From Rhodocyclales bacterium (GTDB lineage: Bacteria > Pseudomonadota > Gammaproteobacteria > Burkholderiales > Rhodocyclaceae), in contig PQAF01000034.1 in NCBI GenBank assembly GCA_003105015.1, positions 62,001-126,000 of the forward strand: 64,000 nucleotides of DNA. Reading direction: 5' to 3'. The position numbers were made by a program, and so were the translations under genes. Of the stretch, positions 11,254 through 19,609 are shown piece by piece. The notes beneath the pieces were generated by a model. That model saw only the letters and a program-made list of their open reading frames with translations. It was not told the DNA's origin and ran no database searches. How positions within the stretch are numbered: the stretch's first letter is position 1; each line of letters begins with the position of its first letter.

Positions 11254-14044
11254 AGATCCCGCCGCGCGCCTGCTGCGCGTGACGCACAACCTGGTCAGTG
11301 AAACCCACCCGGGCCGGCGCGCCCCCGTCACGCTCGACAGCCCGCTGGAGCGCGACCTCGGCCTGGACTCTCTGGCGCGCGTCGAATTGCTGTTGCGCCT
11401 CGGCCGCGAGTTCGGCGCGTCCCTGCCGGAGGCGGCGCTGGGCGAGGCGGAAACGCCGCGCGACCTGCTGCATCTGCTCGGCCATGCCGCGCCTGCCGCC
11501 GCACCCCGCGCCGCCATCGAACTGCCGCATGGCGCCGTGCTCCCGGTGCCCGATGACGCGGCCACCCTGATCGAGGTGCTCGAGTGGCACGTCGCGCGCA
11601 CGCCCGACCGCACGCATGTCCTGCTCTACGGCGAGGGCGAACGGGCCGAGCCGATCGGTTATGCGGATTTGCTCGCGGCCGCCCGGCGCATCGCCACCGG
11701 TCTCGTCTCGCGCGGCCTGCAGCCGCAGCAGGCGGTGGCGCTGATGCTGCCGACCGGCCGCGACTACCTGGCCTGCTTTTTCGGCGCCCTGCTGGCGGGC
11801 GGCATACCCGTGCCGATCTATCCGCCGGCGCGGCTGGCGCAGATCGAGGACCACCTCAGGCGCCACGCGCGCATCCTCGACAACGCCCAGGCCGCCTTCA
11901 TCGTCACCGTGCCGCAGGCGAAGACGGTGGCGGCGCTGCTCTCCGCCCGCGTGCCGAGCCTGGCCGGCATCGTCACGCCGCAGGAGATCGACGCCGAGCC
12001 GGCGCCGCTCTGCTACCGCGCCCGGCCCGAGGACATTGCCTTCCTGCAGTACACCTCGGGCAGCACCGGCGACCCGAAGGGCGTGGTGCTGACGCACGCC
12101 AACCTGCTTGCCAATCTGCGCGCCATGGGGCCGGCCTTCAGGGTGACCAGCGAGGACGTCTTCGTCTCCTGGCTGCCGCTCTACCACGACATGGGTTTGA
12201 TCGGCGCCTGGTTCGGCTCGCTGTATTTCGCCATGCCGCTGGTGCTGATGTCGCCGCTGGCCTTCCTCGCGCGCCCTTCCCGCTGGCTGCAGGCGATCTC
12301 GCGCCACCGCGGCACGCTCACGGCGGCGCCGAACTTCGCCTACGAGCTGTGCGCCAGGAAGCTCGACGACGCCGACCTGGCCGGACTCGACCTGGCCTCG
12401 TTGCGCCTGGCGCTGAATGGCGCCGAGCCGGTCAGCCATGCGACGCTGGAGGCCTTCATCCAGCGCTTCGTGCCGCACGGCCTGCAGCCCGAGGCGATCA
12501 CGCCGGTATACGGCCTGGCGGAGTGCTCGGTCGGCCTGGCCTTTCCGCCCCTCGGGCGCGGCCCGCGCATCGACGCCATCCGGCGCGATGACTTCATGGG
12601 CGAGCGCCGCGCGCTGCCGGCTGCGGAAGGCGAGCCCGGCACGATGCTTGTGCCCGCCTGCGGGCGGGCGCTGCCCGGGCACGAGATCCGCATCGTGGAT
12701 GAAGCCGGCGACGAACTGCCCGAACGCCAGGTCGGCCGCCTGCAGTTCCGCGGCCCCTCGGCGACGCGCGGCTACTACCGCAACCCCGAGGCGACGGCGC
12801 GCCTGTTCCGCGACGGCTGGCTCGACTCGGGCGACTACGCCTACCTGGTCGAGGGCGAGGTCTACCTCACCGGCCGCGTCAAGGACCTCATCATCCGCGG
12901 CGGCCGCAACCTCTATCCGTATGAGCTGGAGGAAGCGGTCGGCGAGATCCCCGGCATCCGCAAGGGCTGCGTCGCCGTCTTCGCCAGCACCGACCCGGCG
13001 AATGCCACCGAGCGCCTGGTCGTGATGGCGGAAACGCGCGAACGCGACGAGGCGGCGCGCGAGGCGCTGAAGCGGAAGATCAACGAGGTCGCCGTCGACG
13101 CCATCGGCATGCCGGCCGACGAGATCGTGCTGGCGCCGCCGCACGGCGTGCTGAAGACCTCCAGCGGCAAGATCCGCCGCGCCGCCTCGCGCGAGGCCTT
13201 CGAGCGCGGCGAGGTGGGCCGGCCGCAGGCGCCGGCCTGGTGGCAGATGGCGAAGCTCACCCTTGCCGCCGTATCGCAGCGACTGACTTTTGCGGCGCGG
13301 CAGGCCGGCCGCTGGCTGTACGCCGCCTGGTGCTGGGGCGTGTTCGCGCTGCTCGGCCTGCCGGTGGCCGCGCTGCTGGCCCTGCTGCAGCATCCGGCCG
13401 CGGGCCGGCGGCTGGGTCATGCCGCGGCGCGCCTGTTCCTGCTGCTGGCGGCGATGCCGGTGCGTGTGCAAGGCCTCGAGCGCCTGCCGGGCGGACCGCA
13501 CCTCCTGCTCGCCAATCACACCAGCTACTTCGACATGATCGCCTTGTACGCCGCGCTGCCGCCCGGCCGCGGCTACGCCTTTGTCGCCAAGCGCGAACTG
13601 GTCCGGCAACCCTTCATCCATGCCTGCCTGCGCGGCCTCGGCACGCTGTTCGTCGAGCGCTACGAAGCCGCGAAGAGCGCCGAGGACGTCGCCGAACTGG
13701 CGGCCCGGCTCGGCCAGGGCGGCAGCCTGGTGATCTTTCCCGAAGGCACCTTCTCGCGCGAGGCCGGCCTCAAACCCTTCCGCATGGGCGCCTTCGTCGC
13801 CGCGGCGCGCGCCGGCGTGCCGGTGGCGGTGGCCGGGCTGCGCGGCGTCCGCGCGATCCTGCGCGACAAGACCTGGCAGCCGCGCCATGGCCGGCCCGAA
13901 CTCGAGGTCGGCGCCGTGCTGCGGGCGGAAGGGGAGGACTGGGCCGCCGCCGTGCGCCTGCGCGACGCCGTGCGCAGCGAGATGCTCAGGCTCTCCGGCG
14001 AGCACGATCTGGGTGGATTCCTGCCCGAACTGCCACCCCAATAG
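11237..14044 (+). CDS. ACP / fatty acyl-AMP ligase / 1-acyl-glycerophosphate acyltransferase fusion
   Basis: 935 residues with three domains. Residues 1-85: acyl carrier domain with the phosphopantetheine serine in LGLDSLARVE. Residues about 95-650: AMP-binding ligase with P-loop YTSGSTGDPKG, the fatty acyl-AMP ligase-like WLPLYHDMGLIG, YGLAECSVGLAF, GDYAYLVEGEVYLTGRVKD and a C-terminal SSGKIRR lysine. After a short membrane segment (about 695-720) comes a PlsC-type acyltransferase at about 735-935 with NHTSYFD (NHx4D) and FPEGTFSREA. It looks able to activate a free fatty acid, hold it on its own carrier and pass it to a lysophospholipid, like E. coli Aas but with the domains in another order and an added ACP. 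That role is inferred. Confidence 0.88.
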   Translation: MSSPAEDPAARLLRVTHNLVSETHPGRRAPVTLDSPLERDLGLDSLARVELLLRLGREFGASLPEAALGEAETPRDLLHLLGHAAPAAAPRAAIELPHGAVLPVPDDAATLIEVLEWHVARTPDRTHVLLYGEGERAEPIGYADLLAAARRIATGLVSRGLQPQQAVALMLPTGRDYLACFFGALLAGGIPVPIYPPARLAQIEDHLRRHARILDNAQAAFIVTVPQAKTVAALLSARVPSLAGIVTPQEIDAEPAPLCYRARPEDIAFLQYTSGSTGDPKGVVLTHANLLANLRAMGPAFRVTSEDVFVSWLPLYHDMGLIGAWFGSLYFAMPLVLMSPLAFLARPSRWLQAISRHRGTLTAAPNFAYELCARKLDDADLAGLDLASLRLALNGAEPVSHATLEAFIQRFVPHGLQPEAITPVYGLAECSVGLAFPPLGRGPRIDAIRRDDFMGERRALPAAEGEPGTMLVPACGRALPGHEIRIVDEAGDELPERQVGRLQFRGPSATRGYYRNPEATARLFRDGWLDSGDYAYLVEGEVYLTGRVKDLIIRGGRNLYPYELEEAVGEIPGIRKGCVAVFASTDPANATERLVVMAETRERDEAAREALKRKINEVAVDAIGMPADEIVLAPPHGVLKTSSGKIRRAASREAFERGEVGRPQAPAWWQMAKLTLAAVSQRLTFAARQAGRWLYAAWCWGVFALLGLPVAALLALLQHPAAGRRLGHAAARLFLLLAAMPVRVQGLERLPGGPHLLLANHTSYFDMIALYAALPPGRGYAFVAKRELVRQPFIHACLRGLGTLFVERYEAAKSAEDVAELAARLGQGGSLVIFPEGTFSREAGLKPFRMGAFVAAARAGVPVAVAGLRGVRAILRDKTWQPRHGRPELEVGAVLRAEGEDWAAAVRLRDAVRSEMLRLSGEHDLGGFLPELPPQ
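13281..13291 (+). repeat. Copy 2 of the dispersed word GACTGACTTTT
   Basis: Exact copy in the linker between the ligase and acyltransferase domains of the fusion gene, read as Leu-Thr-Phe. It uses TTT for Phe in a gene that otherwise prefers TTC. Confidence 0.7.
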
Positions 14045-14169
14045 CCCCTCCCGCCCCGTGGTAAAATTGCGGCTTTCTTCAATCAGTTAAGTAATTTGAT
14101 GTTTTAGTTTCGGCATAACACGCTTCGCGCATTAGCCTTCACTGAAACATTTTTCGAAAGAGCCAAAAA

Positions 14170-15417
14170 ATGTTTTCCAGGAAAAACACCCTCGCCAAGG
14201 TCGACGCCGAGCTGTGGTCGGCGATCGAAGCCGAAAACCGCCGCCAGGAGGAGCACATCGAGCTGATCGCCTCCGAGAACTACGTCAGCCAGGCCGTGCT
14301 CGAGGCACAGGGCTCGCAGCTCACCAACAAGTACGCCGAGGGCTATCCCGGCAAGCGCTACTACGGCGGCTGCGAGCATGTCGACGTCGCCGAGCAGCTG
14401 GCCATCGACCGCGCGAAGAAACTCTTCGGCGCCGACTGCGCCAACGTGCAGCCGAACTCCGGCTCGCAGGCCAACCAGGCGGTGTTCTTCGCCTTCCTCA
14501 AGCCGGGCGACACCATCCTCGGCATGAACCTCTCGATGGGCGGCCACCTCACGCACGGCATGCCGCTCAACATCAGCGGCAAGTGGTTCAACATCGTCCC
14601 CTACGGCCTCAACGAGCAGGAAGAGATCGATTACGCCGAGATGGAGCGGCTGGCGCGCGAGCACAAGCCGAAGCTGATCATCGCCGGCGCTTCCGCCTAC
14701 GCCCTGCGCATCGACTTCGAGCGCTTCGCCAAGGTGGCGAAGGAAGTCGGCGCCATCTTCATGGTGGACATGGCGCACTATGCCGGCCTCATCGCCGCCG
14801 GCGTCTATCCGAATCCGGTGCCGCACGCCGACGTCGTCACCACCACCACGCACAAGACCCTGCGCGGCCCGCGCGGCGGCCTCATCCTCATGAAGGCCGA
14901 GCACGAGAAGGCCATCAATTCGGCGATCTTCCCCGGCATCCAGGGCGGCCCGCTGATGCACGTCATCGCCGGCAAGGCGGTGGCGCTGAAGGAAGCCATG
15001 ACCTCCGAGTTCCGCGACTACCAGGAGCAGGTGCTCGCCAACGCCCGCGTCATGGCGCGCGTGCTGTCCGAGGAGCGCGGCCTGCGCATCGTCTCCGGCC
15101 GCACCGAGAGCCACGTTTTCCTGGTCGACCTGCGCGCCAAGAACCTCACCGGCAAGGAGGCCGAGGCCGTCCTGGGCCGCGCCCACATCACGGTGAACAA
15201 GAACACCATCCCGAACGACCCGCAGAAGCCTCTCGTCACCTCCGGCATCCGCATCGGCTCGCCGGCCATGACCACGCGCGGCTTCACCGAGATCGAGGCC
15301 GAGCAGGTGGCCCACCTGATCGCCGACGTGCTCGACCACCCGAACGACGAGGCGGCTATCGCCAAGGTGCGCGGCAAGGTGGCGGAACTCTGCAAGAAGT
15401 ATCCGGTTTACGGTTGA
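14170..15417 (+). CDS. glyA: Serine hydroxymethyltransferase
   Basis: 415 residues, the normal length. It interconverts serine and glycine with transfer of a one-carbon unit to tetrahydrofolate, feeding thymidylate and purine synthesis. Motifs: [18 protein letters not shown] near the N-terminus, [16 protein letters not shown], and the PLP-binding lysine in [14 protein letters not shown]. Codon use is typical of this chromosome up to the stop. In betaproteobacteria glyA is usually followed directly by nrdR; here a restriction-modification island separates them. Confidence 0.97.
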   Translation: MFSRKNTLAKVDAELWSAIEAENRRQEEHIELIASENYVSQAVLEAQGSQLTNKYAEGYPGKRYYGGCEHVDVAEQLAIDRAKKLFGADCANVQPNSGSQANQAVFFAFLKPGDTILGMNLSMGGHLTHGMPLNISGKWFNIVPYGLNEQEEIDYAEMERLAREHKPKLIIAGASAYALRIDFERFAKVAKEVGAIFMVDMAHYAGLIAAGVYPNPVPHADVVTTTTHKTLRGPRGGLILMKAEHEKAINSAIFPGIQGGPLMHVIAGKAVALKEAMTSEFRDYQEQVLANARVMARVLSEERGLRIVSGRTESHVFLVDLRAKNLTGKEAEAVLGRAHITVNKNTIPNDPQKPLVTSGIRIGSPAMTTRGFTEIEAEQVAHLIADVLDHPNDEAAIAKVRGKVAELCKKYPVYG

Positions 15418-15469
15418 CCAGGCCCCGATAACTTTAAGTCAAGATGATCTTTAGACATCAAACGCGCAA

Positions 15470-16198
15470 ATGTTTGAGAAGCTAAAAAACAAGGGCTTTG
15501 AAGTTCTGACACTGCATCACGCAGAAGCTATATTGACTCACGATATGGCCGATGCGGTTACGGAAATTGAAAAGGTACTGCTCAATGCAAAAATACCTGC
15601 AGAAGAGTTAGTGAGGGGCGGAGGAGGAGAGGGGGAGTTTACGCAGCGGTTGCGACGCGCCTTGGCCGATGACTATGGCTGGAAGAAGCACAATTTTGAG
15701 ATAAAAAAGATCGTCGATGGGAAAGAAAAGGAATCGATTTCGCATGAGATCGACCATGTAAAGCAGTATCTAACCGGCACTTTCGCCCTTGAAATTGAAT
15801 GGAACAATAAGGATCCGTTTTTTGATCGCGATTTGGAAAACTTCAAGCGTCTTCATGCGGACGGCGTGATTTCGATCGGTGCGATTATTACCAGGGGAGC
15901 CACGCTCCAAGAATCACTTCGGGATATTGTCGCGGAGTTTGCAAGGAAGCATGGTATCGATTCGCCAAAAGCTCTTAAGAAATATTACTCTCCCACCGAG
16001 CGTCAGTTAGAGATTATCGCTCGCGCTTCCAAATCAAGAGGCTCTTTTGAGAACGGGTGGGCGCATGCTTTTGTGTCGGATAAATTTGGCGAGGCTACGA
16101 CACACTGGCGAAAGCTTGAAGATCGCGTCCACCGAGGGGTTGGGAACCCATGTCCCTTGCTGCTTATTGGTATTCCGAATTCGGTTGTAGTTCTCTAG
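15470..16198 (+). CDS. BamHI/BglII-family type II restriction endonuclease (probable)
   Basis: 242 residues. The catalytic core looks like the PD-(D/E)xK variant of BglII and BstYI: an Asp at 95 (HEIDHVK), then Glu108 and Glu110 in ALEIEWNNKDPFFDRDL, where BglII has Asp84, Glu93 and Gln95. The C-terminal strand NPCPLLLIGIP resembles the APLVLIGIAP end of BstYI, and HHAEAIL near the N-terminus resembles HADEIL of BglII. That relationship predicts a target with a GATC core (such as AGATCT, GGATCC or RGATCY), but specificity cannot be read from sequence. It is followed 25 bases later by the methyltransferase. Codon use is foreign to the neighbourhood. Confidence 0.75.
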   Translation: MFEKLKNKGFEVLTLHHAEAILTHDMADAVTEIEKVLLNAKIPAEELVRGGGGEGEFTQRLRRALADDYGWKKHNFEIKKIVDGKEKESISHEIDHVKQYLTGTFALEIEWNNKDPFFDRDLENFKRLHADGVISIGAIITRGATLQESLRDIVAEFARKHGIDSPKALKKYYSPTERQLEIIARASKSRGSFENGWAHAFVSDKFGEATTHWRKLEDRVHRGVGNPCPLLLIGIPNSVVVL

Positions 16199-16223
16199 GA
16201 AGTTATGGCATCAGGAGGCGTTG

Positions 16224-16910
16224 ATGACGGCGAAAATCTACAACATCACCGAACCTAATCCTTCGGAAGACCTGCTGGCCAAGACATCAGGCCAATACTC
16301 GACAATCCTTGCAGATCCACCCTGGCAATTTCAAAATCGTTCAGGGAAGGTCGCTCCTGAGCACAAACGCCTGCTCCGCTATCCAACAATGGAGCTAAAG
16401 GAAATTCTTGAATTGCCCGTTTCAAAATTAGCCGCCGCGAAATCCCACCTCTATCTTTGGGTGCCAAACGCGCTACTCAAAGAAGGTTTGGAGGTCATGG
16501 AAGCTTGGGGGTTTACGTATAAATCGAATCTGGTTTGGCACAAGGTTCGCAAGGATGGTGGGCCAGATGGCCGTGGTGTGGGTTTCTATTTTCGAAATGT
16601 TACCGAACTGGTTCTGTTTGGCGTGAGGGGTAGCATGCGCACGCTTGCGCCGGGTAGAAAGCAAGTCAATATTTTGTGTACTCGCAAGAGAGAACACTCC
16701 CGTAAGCCGGATGAGATTTACGATCTGGTAGAAGCCTGCTCCCCCGGACCATACTTAGAAATATTTGCACGTTTCCGCCGACAAGGTTGGGCCCAATGGG
16801 GTAACGAGGACGTTGAAGAAAATTCTTACTACGATGTTGCTCGCAGGAAAGGTCATGCCGATCCTCAGTTGCGACTTCTTCAAACCCCAAAAGGGTATCG
16901 AGCCAAATAA
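16224..16910 (+). CDS. MT-A70 family adenine-N6 DNA methyltransferase (probable partner of the endonuclease)
   Basis: 228 residues from the ATG at 16224, five bases after AGGAGG. The catalytic DPPW motif is at residues 31-34 (ILADPPWQFQNR), and SNLVWHK and the C-terminal PGPYLEIFARFRRQGWAQWG complete the SAM-binding fold of the MT-A70 family. The same family includes the bacterial M.MunI type and phage adenine methyltransferases. Its position directly after a restriction endonuclease gene indicates that it protects the host at the same sites. A TTG three bases upstream is an alternative start. Codon use is AT-rich like the endonuclease gene. Confidence 0.88.
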   Translation: MTAKIYNITEPNPSEDLLAKTSGQYSTILADPPWQFQNRSGKVAPEHKRLLRYPTMELKEILELPVSKLAAAKSHLYLWVPNALLKEGLEVMEAWGFTYKSNLVWHKVRKDGGPDGRGVGFYFRNVTELVLFGVRGSMRTLAPGRKQVNILCTRKREHSRKPDEIYDLVEACSPGPYLEIFARFRRQGWAQWGNEDVEENSYYDVARRKGHADPQLRLLQTPKGYRAK

Positions 16911-16944
16911 CATGGAGCTATTTGATCGGGTTGGGATATAAGCC

Positions 16945-17424
16945 ATGAAATGCCCATTTTGCGCAGAGGCGAATACCCAAGTTATTGATACCCGAGAGAA
17001 TGAGGAAGGGGATACTGTCCGCCGCCGCCGCCGCTGTGGCGTGTGCGACAAGCGCTTCACCACCTACGAGCGCGTCGAGCTGCGCATGCCGCTCATCGTC
17101 AAGAAGAACGGCAGCCGCGCCGACTACGACCGCGACAAGCTGCTGGCCAGCCTGATGCTGGCCCTGCGCAAGCGCCCGGTCACCACCGAGAGCATCGACG
17201 CCGCCATCGAGCGCATCGAGGAGCGCCTGCTCGCCAGCGGCGAGCGCGAGGTGCCCACCGAGAAGGTCGGCGAGCTGGTCATGCGCGAACTGCGCAAGCT
17301 CGACAAGATCGCCTACGTGCGCTTCGCCTCGGTGTACCGCAACTTCGAGGACGTCGAGGAGTTCCGCGAGGCGATCCGCGAAGTGAAAAAGCCGCGCACG
17401 CCGCGGCGCGCCAGGAACGCCTGA
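16945..17424 (+). CDS. nrdR: Transcriptional repressor NrdR
   Basis: 159 residues. The N-terminal zinc ribbon uses CPFC (3-6) and CGVC (31-34); an ATP-cone domain follows (residues about 49-139). NrdR represses ribonucleotide reductase genes in response to ATP/dATP binding. The reading frame is intact. Codons 1-24 are AT-rich at third positions (about 10 of 24 G/C), while from codon 25 on nearly all third positions are G or C. The gene therefore looks like a chimera whose 5' end came in with the restriction-modification island. Confidence 0.95.
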   Translation: MKCPFCAEANTQVIDTRENEEGDTVRRRRRCGVCDKRFTTYERVELRMPLIVKKNGSRADYDRDKLLASLMLALRKRPVTTESIDAAIERIEERLLASGEREVPTEKVGELVMRELRKLDKIAYVRFASVYRNFEDVEEFREAIREVKKPRTPRRARNA

Positions 17425-17427
17425 ACT

Positions 17428-17505
17428 TTCACCACGGCGACACGGCGTGCACGGCGCAATGCAAAATCCTATCCTTCGCCGTGTCGCCGTGCCCGCCGTG
17501 GTGAA
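17428..17505. repeat. Inverted repeat with CACGGCG units between nrdR and ribD
   Basis: The left arm starts TTCACCACGGCGACACGGCG at 17428, and the right arm ending at 17505 is the reverse complement of a near-identical sequence (TTCACCACGGCG, then GGCACGGCGACACGGCG). Each arm holds several ACACGGCG/GCACGGCG units. The element fills almost the whole gap between the nrdR stop and the ribD start. It could fold into a long RNA hairpin. It resembles REP-like intergenic elements; no second copy was noticed in the window. Confidence 0.7.
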
Positions 17506-17508
17506 GCA

Positions 17509-18600
17509 ATGATCTTTTCCGCCGCCGACCACGAATTCATGGCCCGCGCGCTGCGCCTGGCGCGCAAGGGCCTGTTCACCACCACCCCGAATCCCCGCGT
17601 CGGCTGCGTCGTCGTCCGCGACGGCGCCGTCGTCGGCGAAGGCTGGCATGCGCGCGCCGGCGAGGCGCATGCCGAGGCCCATGCGCTGACCGCCGCGGGA
17701 GAACGTGCCCGCGGCGCCACGGCTTATGTCACGCTGGAGCCCTGCAGCCACCACGGCCGCACGCCGCCCTGCGCCGATGCATTGATCGCCGCCGGCGTGG
17801 CGCGCGTGGTGGCGGCCATGCGCGATCCGAATCCGCAGGTCGGCGGCAACGGCCTGGAAAAACTCCGCGCCGCCGGCATCGCCTTCGAGAACGGGCTGAT
17901 GAAGGCGGAGGCGCGCGAACTGAACATCGGCTTCGTCTCGCGCATGGAGCGCGGCCGCCCCTGGGTGCGCCTGAAGCTGGCCGCCAGCCTCGACGGCAAG
18001 ACGGCCCTGAACAACGGCAGGAGCCAGTGGATCACCGGGCCCGAGGCGCGCCGCGACGGCCATGCCTGGCGCGCGCGCGCCTGCGCCATCCTCACCGGCG
18101 CCGGCACCGTGCGCGACGACGACCCGCGCCTGACGGTGCGCGACGTCGAGACCTCGCGCCAGCCGCTGCGCGTGGTGGTGGACAGCCACTTCGAGACGCC
18201 GCCGACGGCGCGCATCCTCGAGGGCGGCCACACGCTGGTGGCGGCGGCCTCCGAAGATGCGGCCAGGATCGCCGCCCTGCGCGCGGCCGGCGCCGAGGTG
18301 GTCGTGCTGCCCAATCCGCACGGCAAGGTCGACCTGCCGCGCCTGCTGCGGCAGCTGGCGGAGCGTGGCGTGAACGAACTGCACGTCGAGGCCGGCCACA
18401 AGCTCAACGGCTCGCTGCTGCGCGAGGGGCTGGTCGACGAGCTGCTGCTGTATTTCGCGCCGACGATCCTCGGCAGCGGGCGCGAGATGTTCCCGCTGCC
18501 GGAGCTGACCGATCTGGCCGGTCGCCGCGACCTGAAGATCGTCGACCTGCGCCGCGTCGGCGGCGACATCCGCATCCTGGCGCGGCCCCTGGCGACATGA
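17509..18600 (+). CDS. ribD: Bifunctional riboflavin biosynthesis deaminase/reductase RibD
   Basis: 363 residues. The N-terminal deaminase domain has the zinc motif HAEAHAL and PCSHHGRTPPCADAL; the C-terminal reductase domain (from about residue 147) has LKLAASLDGKTAL, SQWITGPEARRDGH and the nucleotide-binding NELHVEAG. It performs the second and third steps of riboflavin synthesis. The ATG at 17509 lies just after the inverted repeat. The stop overlaps the next start as ATGA, so the following membrane protein is probably co-translated. Confidence 0.96.
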   Translation: MIFSAADHEFMARALRLARKGLFTTTPNPRVGCVVVRDGAVVGEGWHARAGEAHAEAHALTAAGERARGATAYVTLEPCSHHGRTPPCADALIAAGVARVVAAMRDPNPQVGGNGLEKLRAAGIAFENGLMKAEARELNIGFVSRMERGRPWVRLKLAASLDGKTALNNGRSQWITGPEARRDGHAWRARACAILTGAGTVRDDDPRLTVRDVETSRQPLRVVVDSHFETPPTARILEGGHTLVAAASEDAARIAALRAAGAEVVVLPNPHGKVDLPRLLRQLAERGVNELHVEAGHKLNGSLLREGLVDELLLYFAPTILGSGREMFPLPELTDLAGRRDLKIVDLRRVGGDIRILARPLAT

Positions 18601-18971
18601 AGGGAAGGAAAGACCCCGCCCGCGATTTCCCCGGCAAGCGCTGGCTGGTGAACCTGCTGCGCGCCATCCATCTCGTCGGCGTCGTCGGCCTCGGCGCCGG
18701 CGTGCTCGGCGACATTCCCGAAGCCCGCTGGTTCGCCTTCGGCATGGCGGCGCTGGTCACCGGGCTGGCCATCCTGTCCCTCGACGCCTGGTCGCGGCCC
18801 AGCTATTTCCGCGAGAACGTCGGCCTCGCCATGGCCGGCAAGCTGCTCCTGCTCGGCGTGCTGCTGGCCTGGCCGGCGCAGCGCGCCGTGCTGTTCTGGC
18901 TGATTCTCGTCTTCTCCGTGCTCTTCGCCCACGCCCCGGCCAGCCTGCGCCACGGCGTCTGGCGGAAATGA
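18597..18971 (+). CDS. Small inner-membrane protein of unknown function
   Basis: 124 residues with three to four hydrophobic segments (about 19-38, 46-64, 78-93, 95-110) and a basic start MKGRKDPARDFPGKRW. I do not recognise a family. The start overlaps the ribD stop (ATGA) and the stop overlaps the start of the response regulator by four bases, so it sits in a tightly coupled run ribD, this gene, regulator, kinase. Nothing in the sequence suggests a catalytic role. Confidence 0.75.
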   Translation: MKGRKDPARDFPGKRWLVNLLRAIHLVGVVGLGAGVLGDIPEARWFAFGMAALVTGLAILSLDAWSRPSYFRENVGLAMAGKLLLLGVLLAWPAQRAVLFWLILVFSVLFAHAPASLRHGVWRK

Positions 18972-19609
18972 ACGGGACCTGCGCCGTGAGCCGAAAGAAA
19001 GTCCTCGTCGTCGAAGACCACCCGCTGTTCGTGCAGGCGATCGGCGAAATCGTCTCGCGCATCGATCCGGCGGCGGAAGTGCAGGGAACGCATACCCTGG
19101 CCGACGCGCTGGCCTGGCTTGAGCGCGGCAGTCCGGATCTGGTGCTGCTCGATCTCAACCTGCCGGACGTTTCGGGACTGGACGGCGTCGCCGCGCTGCG
19201 CCGGCGGCTGCCGGAGGTGCCCATCGTCGTCGTCAGCGCCGTGGACGACCCCGCCCTTCTGCGCGAACTAGAACGCAGCGGCATCCATCGCTTCGTCTCG
19301 AAGAGCGCCAAGCCGGCCGAAATCATCGAATCCATCCGCCAGGTCTTCCATGTCGCCGGCCCGGCCCGGCGTGACGCGGCGCAGCGTTCGCCGGAGGAGG
19401 GCAAGCGCGTGGCCCTCTCGCAGCGCCAGCTCGAGGTGCTGCAGGAGATGGCCACCGGCAAATCCAACAAGGAGATCGCGCGCAGCCTCGACATCGCCGT
19501 CGATACCGTGCGGGCGCACGTCGTGGAAATCCTGTCGCGGCTCGGCGTGCGCAATCGCACCGAGGCGGTGACGGTGTACTACTCCGGCCAGTACGAAGTG
19601 TCGAAATGA
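18968..19609 (+). CDS. LuxR-type (NarL family) response regulator
   Basis: 213 residues. Receiver domain (about 10-130) with acidic pair Glu16-Asp17, phospho-acceptor Asp62 in LVLLDLNLPD and the conserved Lys in FVSKSAKP; a LuxR helix-turn-helix at about 148-205 with LSQRQLEVLQEMATGKSNKE and VDTVRAHVVEILSRLGVRNR. The start and stop overlap both neighbours by four bases. It is most likely the partner of the histidine kinase directly downstream. Target genes are unknown. Confidence 0.93.
   Translation: MNGTCAVSRKKVLVVEDHPLFVQAIGEIVSRIDPAAEVQGTHTLADALAWLERGSPDLVLLDLNLPDVSGLDGVAALRRRLPEVPIVVVSAVDDPALLRELERSGIHRFVSKSAKPAEIIESIRQVFHVAGPARRDAAQRSPEEGKRVALSQRQLEVLQEMATGKSNKEIARSLDIAVDTVRAHVVEILSRLGVRNRTEAVTVYYSGQYEVSK

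Larger units (their letters stand above)
15418..17016. mobile_element. AT-richer island carrying a restriction-modification system
   Basis: From just after the glyA stop to about codon 24 of nrdR the base composition falls to roughly 45-50% GC by eye, and codons such as GAA, AAA, TTT and ATT become common, against about 65% GC on both sides. The segment holds two genes, a BglII-like endonuclease and an MT-A70 methyltransferase, both co-oriented with glyA and nrdR. No integrase, transposase, terminal repeat or target duplication was seen, so entry by homologous recombination at flanking genes is more likely than transposition. Confidence 0.75.

Noticed and set aside
11159..14041. 960-codon minus-strand frame over the ACP-ligase-acyltransferase gene
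   Set aside because: It has no recognisable domain, while the plus strand has all motifs of three enzyme domains.
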